Assembly (NCBI GenBank): GCA_030592655.1
Contig: JAUVIQ010000195.1
Coordinates: 1-5,597 of the forward strand
Source of the DNA: Planctomycetales bacterium
Lineage (GTDB): Bacteria; Planctomycetota; Phycisphaerae; SM23-33
Direction of reading: 5' to 3'
Length of the DNA stretch: 5,597 bases
The first letter of the stretch is position 1, and the number at the start of each line of letters is the position of its first letter. Shown here one piece after another: positions 1 through 5,597 of the stretch. Under the pieces are notes generated by a model. The model had not been told where the DNA came from, did not search any database, and saw only the letters and a program-made list of their open reading frames with translations. The translations under genes and the position numbers were made by a program.

Positions 1-592
1 CCATGAATGACGACGTGAGGGTTTTGGAGCGTAAGGATGTGTACAGGCTGATCGCCCCGACCAGCATCGTCGCCGTAGCGGTAATACAAAGGCTTGAGAT
101 TATATATCCCCACGGTACGCCGCCGAAGAGCCTGGCAATGGCCAACACCGGAAGAGAGCACGCCAGAAGTCCGAAAATTACCAGCAGTTTGCTCAGGAGT
201 TTACCGGTAACGAACTGCCAACCGGTTATCGGCGTGGTCATCAGCATGCCGAGCGTACGCCGCTGCACTTCCTCATAGATCGCAGCGCTCGTCAGGACGA
301 CTGCCAGAAAATGCAACACAAAGAACTGGAACCGGACAACGGTAGTGATAAATCGTATTCCGGCTTCGGACATTCTCGAAATGATCAAACCGCTGGAAGG
401 CCCGCTGCTGAAACCGCCCAGGTCGCCCCAGTTGAGAACGACAAAACCCAGCAGCGCAGAGATATACGCGAACCGAAGGACGTAATTCCGGCGTCGCCGG
501 CTGACGACACGCAACTCCTTACCGAAGATCGGACCGGTCAACCAGGTCAGGCTCAAGAAACCCAATACGGATTGTATTTTCGCCGCATTCAT
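1..592 (-). CDS. ABC-2 type transporter permease, 3' end outside the window
   Basis: Integral membrane subunit of an ABC-2 type transporter, probably the partner of the ATPase encoded just upstream. I translated the minus strand by hand: 197 open codons run from ATG at 592 to the window edge with no stop, so the C-terminus is missing. The start is well fixed, because an in-frame TGA lies at 616-614 and no other ATG, GTG or TTG lies between. After a short N-terminus comes GPIFGKELR (residues 20-28), then a basic stretch SRRRRNYVLR (31-40) leading into a first membrane segment (about 41-55). Further hydrophobic segments lie at about 84-104, 132-152 and 161-184. Between the second and third is AIYEEVQRRTLGMLMTTPIT (104-123) followed by GWQFVTGKLLSKLL, the usual ABC-2 pattern of a Glu-rich loop, RTL, TP and GK before the next helix. 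There is no convincing SD, only an A-rich leader. Family assignment is strong; substrate is unknown. Confidence 0.9.
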   Translation of the reverse strand, partial: MNAAKIQSVLGFLSLTWLTGPIFGKELRVVSRRRRNYVLRFAYISALLGFVVLNWGDLGGFSSGPSSGLIISRMSEAGIRFITTVVRFQFFVLHFLAVVLTSAAIYEEVQRRTLGMLMTTPITGWQFVTGKLLSKLLVIFGLLACSLPVLAIARLFGGVPWGYIISSLCITATATMLVGAISLYTSLRSKTLTSSFM

Positions 593-599
593 TTTTATT

Positions 600-617
600 T
601 CAGCGATTAGCGTTCAT
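600..617 (-). other. Five-codon mini-ORF (MNANR) just upstream of the permease start
   Basis: ATG at 617-615 is followed by four codons and TGA at 602-600, leaving seven bases before the permease ATG at 592. The sequence around this ATG, AAAAATGAACGC (621-610), matches the permease start AAAAATGAATGC (596-585) at 11 of 12 positions. It could be a leader peptide that couples or tunes permease translation, a small duplication that left a decoy start, or chance. Nothing in the sequence shows that it is translated. Confidence 0.2.
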
Positions 618-670
618 TTTTTCTTTGCTGACTGCTGATTGCTGTGCGTAGCACCGCTACGCGGAACGCT
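609..670. repeat. Outer inverted repeat around the ATPase-permease gap
   Basis: AGCGTTC at 609-615 and GAACGCT at 664-670 (plus-strand reading) are perfect 7-bp complements. They enclose the shorter hairpin at 646-662 and one copy of the direct repeat. In the minus-strand transcript this stem would close a branched structure whose 3' arm ends about 16 bases before the permease start codon. Whether it forms in competition with translation is unknown. Confidence 0.5.
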
Positions 671-681
671 GACTGCTGATT
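627..681. repeat. Pair of perfect 14-bp direct repeats between ATPase and permease genes
   Basis: GCTGACTGCTGATT occurs at 627-640 and again, identically, at 668-681 (minus strand AATCAGCAGTCAGC). The copy nearer the ATPase begins two bases after its stop codon. Between them lies the perfect hairpin at 646-662. Each unit is itself internally repetitive (CAGC spaced by AGT). The direct-repeat, hairpin, direct-repeat layout resembles short dispersed intergenic elements of bacterial genomes, but whether other copies exist cannot be seen here. There is no coding capacity and no transposase. Confidence 0.75.
646..662. other. Perfect 7-bp hairpin with 3-base loop in the intergenic gap
   Basis: GCGTAGC (646-652), loop ACC, GCTACGC (656-662). 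Neither strand has a run of T directly after the stem, so it is not a standard intrinsic terminator. In the minus-strand mRNA it would lie 21 bases after the ATPase stop and about 53 bases before the permease start. It could act as an RNA stabiliser or processing site, limit downstream expression, or be the core of a dispersed palindromic element. Confidence 0.6.
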
Positions 682-682
682 A

Positions 683-1609
683 CTAATGAACGATCCCCTT
701 TGTCAGATGCAGGAAGGCGTCGTCGAGTTTTATATGTTCGGGCACGAGTGCGATGAGGTCGATATTTCCCGCCACGAGCGTTTTTGCGACCAGTCCTTCG
801 GCGCCCTGTGTGTCCGTGAACGTTACGGCGATTTCGCCGTCGGCGAGTTTGACGTCCTCGATTCCCGGCAGGGCCGAGAGAATTTCGACCGCGCGGTCGT
901 GGTCGGAAGCGACTTGCACGCGGACCTTGTTGTGGATTCCGACGCGCCGGCGCACGTCATCCATTGTGCCGCTGAAGACAAGCCGGCCGTGCTCGATAAT
1001 TCCCACGTGGTCGCAGATTTCCTCCAGTTCGCTGAGGATGTGGCTGGAGATCATGATTGTCTTTCCCATATTCTTCAATTCGCGTAGAAGTTCGCGGATT
1101 TCGATCCTCGCTCGCGGGTCGAGTCCGCTTGCCGGTTCGTCCAGGATGAGCACTTTCGGGTCGTGGACGAGGACTCTGGCGAGGCTGAGCCGTTGCTGCA
1201 TTCCGCGCGAGAGGCTATCGACGGTAGATGCCTGGCGGGTCGTCAGGTCGGTCAGTTCGAGCACGCCATCGACTATCGCCTTGCGTCTTTTGCGCTCGAT
1301 ACCGAAGGCGGCGGCGAAGAACTCCAGGTACTCAAATACCTTCAGGTCGTCATAGACGCCCATGAAGTCCGGCATGTACCCGACGCACCTGCGGACCATT
1401 TTACCTCGGCCCCTGACGTCCAGACCGTCGATAAAGGCTGATCCGCCGGTCGGCTCCAGCAGAGTCGCCAGGATACGCATGGTGGTGGTTTTGCCTGCGC
1501 CGTTCGGGCCGATGAATCCGAAAATGTCGCCTTTGGCAATCTGAAGGTTCAGGTCCACCAGCGCGCCGAGGCTTCCGTAGTATTTTGTCAGGCCTTGGGT
1601 TTCTATCAT
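683..1609 (-). CDS. ABC-2 type transporter ATP-binding protein
   Basis: Cytoplasmic ATPase of 308 residues that should power the permease encoded next. Motifs in order: Walker A GPNGAGKT (34-41); Q-loop region VGYMPD (77-81), with Asp81 at or next to the place usually held by Gln or Glu; signature LSRGMQQR (133-140), a variant of LSGGQ common in ABC-2 ATPases; Walker B VLILDE (153-158) with Asp157 and Glu158; D-loop SGLD (161-164); and switch His190 in ISSH. After about residue 225 there is an alpha/beta C-terminal extension, as in CcmA/DrrA-like ATPases that work with ABC-2 permeases. The start is supported by a strong SD five bases upstream, and length is normal for the family. It follows the 699-residue membrane protein after 12 bases, with the SD inside the preceding stop region, which suggests coupled translation. 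It ends with TAG 90 bases before the permease. Substrate unknown. Confidence 0.96.
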   Translation of the reverse strand: MIETQGLTKYYGSLGALVDLNLQIAKGDIFGFIGPNGAGKTTTMRILATLLEPTGGSAFIDGLDVRGRGKMVRRCVGYMPDFMGVYDDLKVFEYLEFFAAAFGIERKRRKAIVDGVLELTDLTTRQASTVDSLSRGMQQRLSLARVLVHDPKVLILDEPASGLDPRARIEIRELLRELKNMGKTIMISSHILSELEEICDHVGIIEHGRLVFSGTMDDVRRRVGIHNKVRVQVASDHDRAVEILSALPGIEDVKLADGEIAVTFTDTQGAEGLVAKTLVAGNIDLIALVPEHIKLDDAFLHLTKGIVH

Positions 1610-1614
1610 TATTA

Positions 1615-1622
1615 TCCTTCCT
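1615..1622 (-). promoter_or_regulatory. Ribosome binding site of the ABC ATPase gene
   Basis: AGGAAGGA on the minus strand, five bases before the ATG at 1609. Its first base is the last base of the upstream gene's TGA stop (1624-1622), so ribosomes finishing that gene are placed directly at this site. It is the strongest SD in the window and decides the ATPase start. Confidence 0.85.
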
Positions 1623-3721
1623 CATTTCGGGAAAACGACCAGCCGGACCAGCCGGACGTGATCGGTCTTGCATCTTCTGCCCTTGACGCTGAACGATACG
1701 GGCGGCTGGTCGTATTCAACGCATACGACGGCTGCTCCGTACTTCAGGTATGTTTCGATGGCCCGGCTTCGGCGCAGCGTGCCACGGGCGAAATACGCGG
1801 TGTTCCGCGCCTGTGCGAACGATGTACTGCCGTATTCCGATCCGTAGGGTCCGTAGTACATGCCGTCATTGTCGCTGTAGTCGGAGCCGGAAAAATTATC
1901 CCAATCGCCGCATTTTCGCGTTTGGCCTGTGAATTGTTCAGTGCCCTTTGCCGGGACACCGGCGAAATCCATCGCCATATTTCCGTCGAATCGCACGTAC
2001 CCGCTTTTGATGGGGCAGTCGGCTAGATTGGTGATACGGACGATAACTTTCCCGCCGGTCCGTTCGAGAGTCGCTGTTATCGGCAGGGTCCCGGCGGGCG
2101 ATTCGCACAGCAGGCATTGCATCGACCAGATGTTGATAGGAAGCGAGTATGGCAGGTTCGACCCGTCGTGCTGGAGGCAGTAGATGTTTCTACCGCCGAA
2201 GTCAGTGTTGCGGGAACTCAGGTAACTTCCGACCGGCGCGACGCCCGACCACCACTGATTCGGCTTGAGGTTCTCCAGTTTATAATCGTCGCTGTCCGGA
2301 GCGAACAGTCCGGCATAGGTGGTTGACCATGCAGCCCGGTTGCCTTCGATGCCGTCGATGACCGAAACGACCCGCAATTGTATCTCACCCGCGCGAAGTG
2401 CCTGGACGCCGTAATAGGCCCCGGCGGTGAACAGGGCAATGCAGGCTGCCGAGGTCAGCCAGGTCATCGGCTGGCGGTCGAGACGCTTCAGGACGAGGTA
2501 ATCCACAGGCCCAAGCAGCACCGCCAGCAGCGTCAACAACCCGATTACCCACCATATGCTCAACGGGCGGAGTTCTTTTATGCTCAGGAGGTGTTCCAGA
2601 ACGGCGTTGGAGCCTCTTGCCGCCAGTCCCGTCTCGTAACTGTAATCGTCGGAGTCGGAGTAACCGCTCTGTTCAAACTTGATTGTGCGCAGACCGGCCC
2701 GGTCGGCGGATGAACCCAAAAGCGTAGCAAAGCGCTTGACCCAGAACCCGGATGCGGACTTAGGACGGCGGACCTTCAGGGCCGACGGGTCGAACGCGAG
2801 AACGCCCACCCGCCCGAAGCCAACGAATCCCGCCGCGAAAAGGGCTTCAGCGGTCCCGAACACAGCAGTATTGTATATTCGCATGGCGGGTTTCGGTTTC
2901 ATGGGGCGGCAGGCGACTTTGTTCCCCTCGGCTGCATTGCATCCCCACTGGTTAACGGTGGCGGCATCCAGCGACACATGCTTCATTTTACCTAATTCAA
3001 CAGGAAGGAGTTTTGCGATAGGGTGATCAGCCCGCAGGCGCCGGTCACCGAGGATGACCAGCAATTTTCCGCCGTTGCCGACCCACTGGGCGATAGCGTT
3101 GGCCTGATGGTTGTTAATCAGGTCCCAGTCGGGATCGTACAGCACGAGCAGGTCGAGGCTTTGATAACCAGTCCAGTCCCAGGGCAAACGACGGGGGAGT
3201 TTCTGCTTGAGATAGACTTGTCCGCTTGTCCCGCCGCTTTGGCAGACGGAGTTGTTGGGTAGTTGCGACAATCCGAAGACCCTGTGTCCGACCAGGCCTA
3301 TGAGCAGGTCGTTTTTATCGACGGCCGTCAGTCTCCGGCTGGTTGAACCGTAGTCCCAGAGTTTATATTCATGGCGCCATTGTGTCCGCCCGCGGTCGTC
3401 GCGGATTTGCACCCCGCAGTCATCGGCGGCGAAGGCGAACCTGGTTACCAGAGGAAGGCGAAGCGGAAGGTCCGGCGTGAGGACGAACTTGTGGCTGACG
3501 GTCATCCGCGTCAGGTCGTCCTGCTGGGCAGAGATCGTTACCGTTCCGCCGAAGGGTTTCTTGAGTTTGGCGCCGATGCCGATTTCCACCGGCGTCCATT
3601 CCATCGGGCGATAGCACCCGCCCCAACCGACGTCGAAATCGACGTTGAATTTAGGCGGCTTGGCCGACGAAGCCGACGCGACGGACAGGACAACAGTTAA
3701 AATCAGGACCAAACGCGACAT
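1622..3721 (-). CDS. Exported membrane protein with two TM segments and large extracytoplasmic domains
   Basis: A 699-residue protein, not a named family that I can assign with certainty. Residues 1-20 are a signal peptide ending in ASSA, cleavage probably before KPPKF. A first extracytoplasmic region has a beta-rich start and then, at about 188-226, SLDLLVLYDPDWD...AIAQWVGNGGKLLVILGD, which resembles the Rossmann/GATase-like fold of DUF4350 or ABC-auxiliary proteins. Two membrane helices follow (about 388-410 and 419-441), joined by the basic loop KRLDRQP after LLGPVDYLVLKRL, a motif I associate with membrane proteins in vWA operons. The rest is a second extracytoplasmic domain. Both exported regions carry Ser/Asp/Tyr-rich patches (350-362; 608-634) and together 12 cysteines. 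I chose ATG 3721, 86 codons inside a longer frame, because it opens the signal peptide, has GAGAG six bases upstream and avoids overlap with the vWA gene. Its place before an ATPase and permease suggests an auxiliary transporter subunit (inference). Confidence 0.85.
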   Translation of the reverse strand: MSRLVLILTVVLSVASASSAKPPKFNVDFDVGWGGCYRPMEWTPVEIGIGAKLKKPFGGTVTISAQQDDLTRMTVSHKFVLTPDLPLRLPLVTRFAFAADDCGVQIRDDRGRTQWRHEYKLWDYGSTSRRLTAVDKNDLLIGLVGHRVFGLSQLPNNSVCQSGGTSGQVYLKQKLPRRLPWDWTGYQSLDLLVLYDPDWDLINNHQANAIAQWVGNGGKLLVILGDRRLRADHPIAKLLPVELGKMKHVSLDAATVNQWGCNAAEGNKVACRPMKPKPAMRIYNTAVFGTAEALFAAGFVGFGRVGVLAFDPSALKVRRPKSASGFWVKRFATLLGSSADRAGLRTIKFEQSGYSDSDDYSYETGLAARGSNAVLEHLLSIKELRPLSIWWVIGLLTLLAVLLGPVDYLVLKRLDRQPMTWLTSAACIALFTAGAYYGVQALRAGEIQLRVVSVIDGIEGNRAAWSTTYAGLFAPDSDDYKLENLKPNQWWSGVAPVGSYLSSRNTDFGGRNIYCLQHDGSNLPYSLPINIWSMQCLLCESPAGTLPITATLERTGGKVIVRITNLADCPIKSGYVRFDGNMAMDFAGVPAKGTEQFTGQTRKCGDWDNFSGSDYSDNDGMYYGPYGSEYGSTSFAQARNTAYFARGTLRRSRAIETYLKYGAAVVCVEYDQPPVSFSVKGRRCKTDHVRLVRLVVFPK

Positions 3722-3727
3722 ATGCAA

Positions 3728-3732
3728 CTCTC
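3728..3732 (-). promoter_or_regulatory. Ribosome binding site of the 699-residue membrane protein
   Basis: GAGAG on the minus strand, within GAAAGAGAG, six bases before ATG 3721. It is a modest SD but supports this start over upstream in-frame codons that would overlap the vWA gene. The 34-base gap to the vWA stop holds no terminator-like hairpin. Confidence 0.55.
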
Positions 3733-3755
3733 TTTCGTATAAGGTGTTTATTCTA

Positions 3756-5597
3756 TCACAACCGAACCTTTGAATTGTACACGAACCACTCCAGGCATAC
3801 CAGCGCCAGCGCCAGCATTGCCAGCCAAGGCCAGAGCGGTACGTTGGACTTACCGGACGGACCTTGTTTCGCCTCGACCCGTCGTCCTGAAAGGACGATT
3901 TCGCGGACCGGTTCGATATTGCTCTCGTCGGCGTCCAGGAGGTTGACGGCGAAATGTTTAGGATGATTTTCGCCCACAACTACGCGATATACGCCTGCCC
4001 GGTCGGTTCCGGGGTAACGGAACACGCCGGTCGCATCGGTCTTGAACTTCCGACCTGTAAAACCGGGCCCGCTGATTTCAACGCTCGTTTCAGCCGGCAG
4101 ACCTTCAATGGTAATGGCCCGTCCGACCTGCAACATGCCCTGTTGCTCCCGTGAGATTTCCAGACCAAGGAAGTGCATCGCGTTGTAACAGAACATCACG
4201 AATCCCGGCTCGAAAGGCCAGTTCGTCTCCATCACGTCGAAGCCTACCATCAGCACGGCGCTTCCGGCCCGTCGCACGATTGCAATGGCCGGCGTTTCGC
4301 CGAATTCCGCCAGGACCTCGGCGTCCCTCGGAAGCGACATCCGCCGGCACTTCGAGACAAACAGGTTGCCCAGATTGACGAATTGCAGAACCGGATGCCT
4401 CTGACGCCAATCGACGACGACCTGATTTTTGAGTGGGTTCTTCATCGTAACGCCGATGCCTTTGGGGGGCGGGCCGAAGATAAGATACCGACCCCTCGGA
4501 AGGTCGGCGGGGACGTGATTGTCCAGTACGATTACGTCGTAAATCGGATTGACGCTCATTGCGGCGTGGTCCATCGCGTCGAAATCGACGGGCATGCAGA
4601 TGTCCAACTTCGCCGGAGAGCAGGCCCGCAAGGCTGAATTCAACACGGAATTACCATTTGTTACCAGAAGCACGGTGAGTTTCTTCGGCGGCGCCAGCAC
4701 GGTCCAGGCGACATCGTCGCAGGCCAATACGTCGGCGCGGAGTTGCCGGACCTCGATAACACCGGTTCCAGCGTGCTTCAGCGCGAAGGAGACGGACACC
4801 TTCCCGGCAGCGGGGGGCTTGTTGTTGCGCCCCGGTTTGCGAGGCGGGACGGAAACGGACCGCACCGCACGGACGTTACCGTCAATGCTGAGTTGCACGT
4901 CGGACCGCACCGCCGACAGGCCGAAATTCGACACCGTCGCGTAAATGTCCACCTGTTCGGGAGATTCGTATGACCGCCTGGCCTGAAGGGCGGTAACGGC
5001 GACGTTTTCGGTAGATTGCCCTATGCAGTGAAAGTTCAAATCGCCGGCGGACAGGAGTATTTGCTCCAGGTCGGCGATCCGCCCGTCGCTGAACAGTTCC
5101 AGCGTCGCCGGCGTTTCGGCGCTGCGGTTATTGGCGTCTTCGCCCGGCGATTGCGCGAAGGCCTGGGCGACGGCGACGGCTTCGGCGAGCGAGGATTTAC
5201 CGTCGGTCGGCTGGATCGAATCGATCGCTGCAGCCAGTTGACGTTTGTCGGAAGTGAAATTGCACATCACCCTGGCGTGTCTGTCGAATGCGACGACCAT
5301 TGCCTGGTCGGAGGTATCCTGAAGCGAGAAAGTCGTTCTGCCCCGGAGCGATTCGACTATTTGCCGCGCCTGTTTTTTGGCTTCGTCCAGGCGGGTTGGA
5401 TTGACGTCCCGCGTGCTCATACTGGCAGAGCGGTCTATCAGCAGGACGTACCTTCGCCCGGGCCCAGCCGTCAGGGACAATATAGGTCCGGCTAGGGCAA
5501 GAAGAATCAACAACAGCGCGAGCAGTTGCAGCAGCAGGAGGATATTGCGGCGGAGTTTCTGGAACGGGGCGTTGACCTGCAAATCCTGCACCGCTCG
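3756..5597 (-). CDS. BatA-like membrane-anchored vWA domain protein, 5' end outside the window
   Basis: 613 residues are visible, numbered here from the codon at 5597. The frame stays open to the edge (CGA GCG GTG), so a GTG at 5591 is not the real start: RAVQDLQVNAPFQKLRRN continues a BatA-type N-terminal domain whose first helix and LNR-like part must lie upstream. A membrane helix (about 18-38) is followed by a vWA domain with the metal-site motif DRSAS (Asp55, Ser57, Ser59), a second site near TDGKSSLAEA (131-140), with Ser where Thr is usual, and Asp171 in LFSDGR. Next come an Ig-like region (about 200-300, ATVSNFGLSAVRSDVQLSIDG), a Rossmann-like region (about 307-480, with VLMVGFDVMETNWP), a beta-rich region (490-550) and a C-terminal helix (about 588-607) ending in a short basic tail. 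Thus the vWA and later domains sit between two membrane anchors, probably outside the cytoplasm. Relatives usually follow MoxR and DUF58 genes; none is visible here. Probable role is metal-dependent protein binding or assembly; partner unknown. Confidence 0.88.
   Translation of the reverse strand, partial: RAVQDLQVNAPFQKLRRNILLLLQLLALLLILLALAGPILSLTAGPGRRYVLLIDRSASMSTRDVNPTRLDEAKKQARQIVESLRGRTTFSLQDTSDQAMVVAFDRHARVMCNFTSDKRQLAAAIDSIQPTDGKSSLAEAVAVAQAFAQSPGEDANNRSAETPATLELFSDGRIADLEQILLSAGDLNFHCIGQSTENVAVTALQARRSYESPEQVDIYATVSNFGLSAVRSDVQLSIDGNVRAVRSVSVPPRKPGRNNKPPAAGKVSVSFALKHAGTGVIEVRQLRADVLACDDVAWTVLAPPKKLTVLLVTNGNSVLNSALRACSPAKLDICMPVDFDAMDHAAMSVNPIYDVIVLDNHVPADLPRGRYLIFGPPPKGIGVTMKNPLKNQVVVDWRQRHPVLQFVNLGNLFVSKCRRMSLPRDAEVLAEFGETPAIAIVRRAGSAVLMVGFDVMETNWPFEPGFVMFCYNAMHFLGLEISREQQGMLQVGRAITIEGLPAETSVEISGPGFTGRKFKTDATGVFRYPGTDRAGVYRVVVGENHPKHFAVNLLDADESNIEPVREIVLSGRRVEAKQGPSGKSNVPLWPWLAMLALALVCLEWFVYNSKVRL

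Noticed and set aside
3..610. Plus-strand open frames of 91 and 99 codons opposite the permease gene.
   Set aside because: The minus-strand translation of the same bases is an unmistakable ABC-2 permease, so these are antisense shadows.
646..662. Hairpin as a rho-independent terminator after the ATPase gene.
   Set aside because: The stem is only 7 bp and no T-tract follows it on either strand; the permease downstream is expected to be co-transcribed.
686..1355. Plus-strand open frames of 133 and 200 codons opposite the ABC ATPase gene.
   Set aside because: The minus strand here encodes a complete ATPase with all motifs; the plus-strand translations are Ser/Arg-rich without domain features.
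3722..3755. Possible promoter (TTATAC-like hexamer on the minus strand) in the gap before the 699-residue protein.
   Set aside because: It is a single AT-rich hexamer with no paired -35 element in an operon-like 34-base gap; not distinguishable from chance.
3722..3979. The frame of the 699-residue protein stays open upstream to an ATG at 3979, adding 86 residues.
   Set aside because: The extension overlaps the 3' end of the vWA gene, has Trp/Arg/Ser-rich sequence unlike a real N-terminus, and would bury the clear signal peptide that begins at 3721.
5016..5495. Plus-strand open frame of 159 codons opposite the vWA gene, with others such as 4173-4637.
   Set aside because: They mirror codon-biased coding sequence on the other strand, have no recognisable motif and no operon logic. 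They are treated as shadows.
5589..5591. GTG at 5591 as the start of the vWA gene.
   Set aside because: The frame is open to the window edge and the residues before and after fit the interior of a BatA-type N-terminal domain; starting here would drop its first membrane helix.

Overview
The window looks like a stretch of a bacterial chromosome, most plausibly from a planctomycete (Phycisphaerae or a related lineage). This is inferred from recognised protein style and gene order, not from a search. The clues are an ABC-2 permease with a basic SRRRRNYVLR start, an ABC ATPase with a VGYMPDFMGVYDDLKVFEYL segment, and a BatA-like von Willebrand A (vWA) protein beginning RAVQDLQVNAPFQKLRRN. GC content is moderately high. 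No tRNA, rRNA, CRISPR array, transposase or phage gene was seen.

All four genes lie on the minus strand, so transcription runs from 5597 towards 1. In that order they are: (1) 5597-3756, a membrane-anchored vWA protein of BatA type, cut at its 5' end by the window edge; (2) 3721-1622, an exported, double-membrane-spanning protein of 699 residues with a signal peptide; (3) 1609-683, an ABC-2 type ATPase; (4) 592 to beyond 1, the ABC-2 permease, cut at its 3' end by the window edge. The gaps are 34, 12 and 90 bases. The 12-base gap has a strong Shine-Dalgarno (SD) sequence overlapping the upstream stop codon. The set reads as one operon.

The ATPase and permease should form an ABC-2 transporter. 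The two upstream proteins put large soluble domains on the far side of the membrane, next to or as part of that transporter. The arrangement recalls gliding-type ABC systems (ATPase, permease and an auxiliary exported protein) joined to a MoxR/DUF58/vWA cluster. The substrate cannot be read from the sequence.

The only non-coding stretch with clear structure is the 90-base gap between ATPase and permease. It holds a perfect 14-bp direct repeat flanking a perfect 7-bp hairpin, a second nested inverted repeat, and a five-codon mini-ORF whose start region resembles that of the permease. The long open frames on the plus strand are antisense shadows of these genes.
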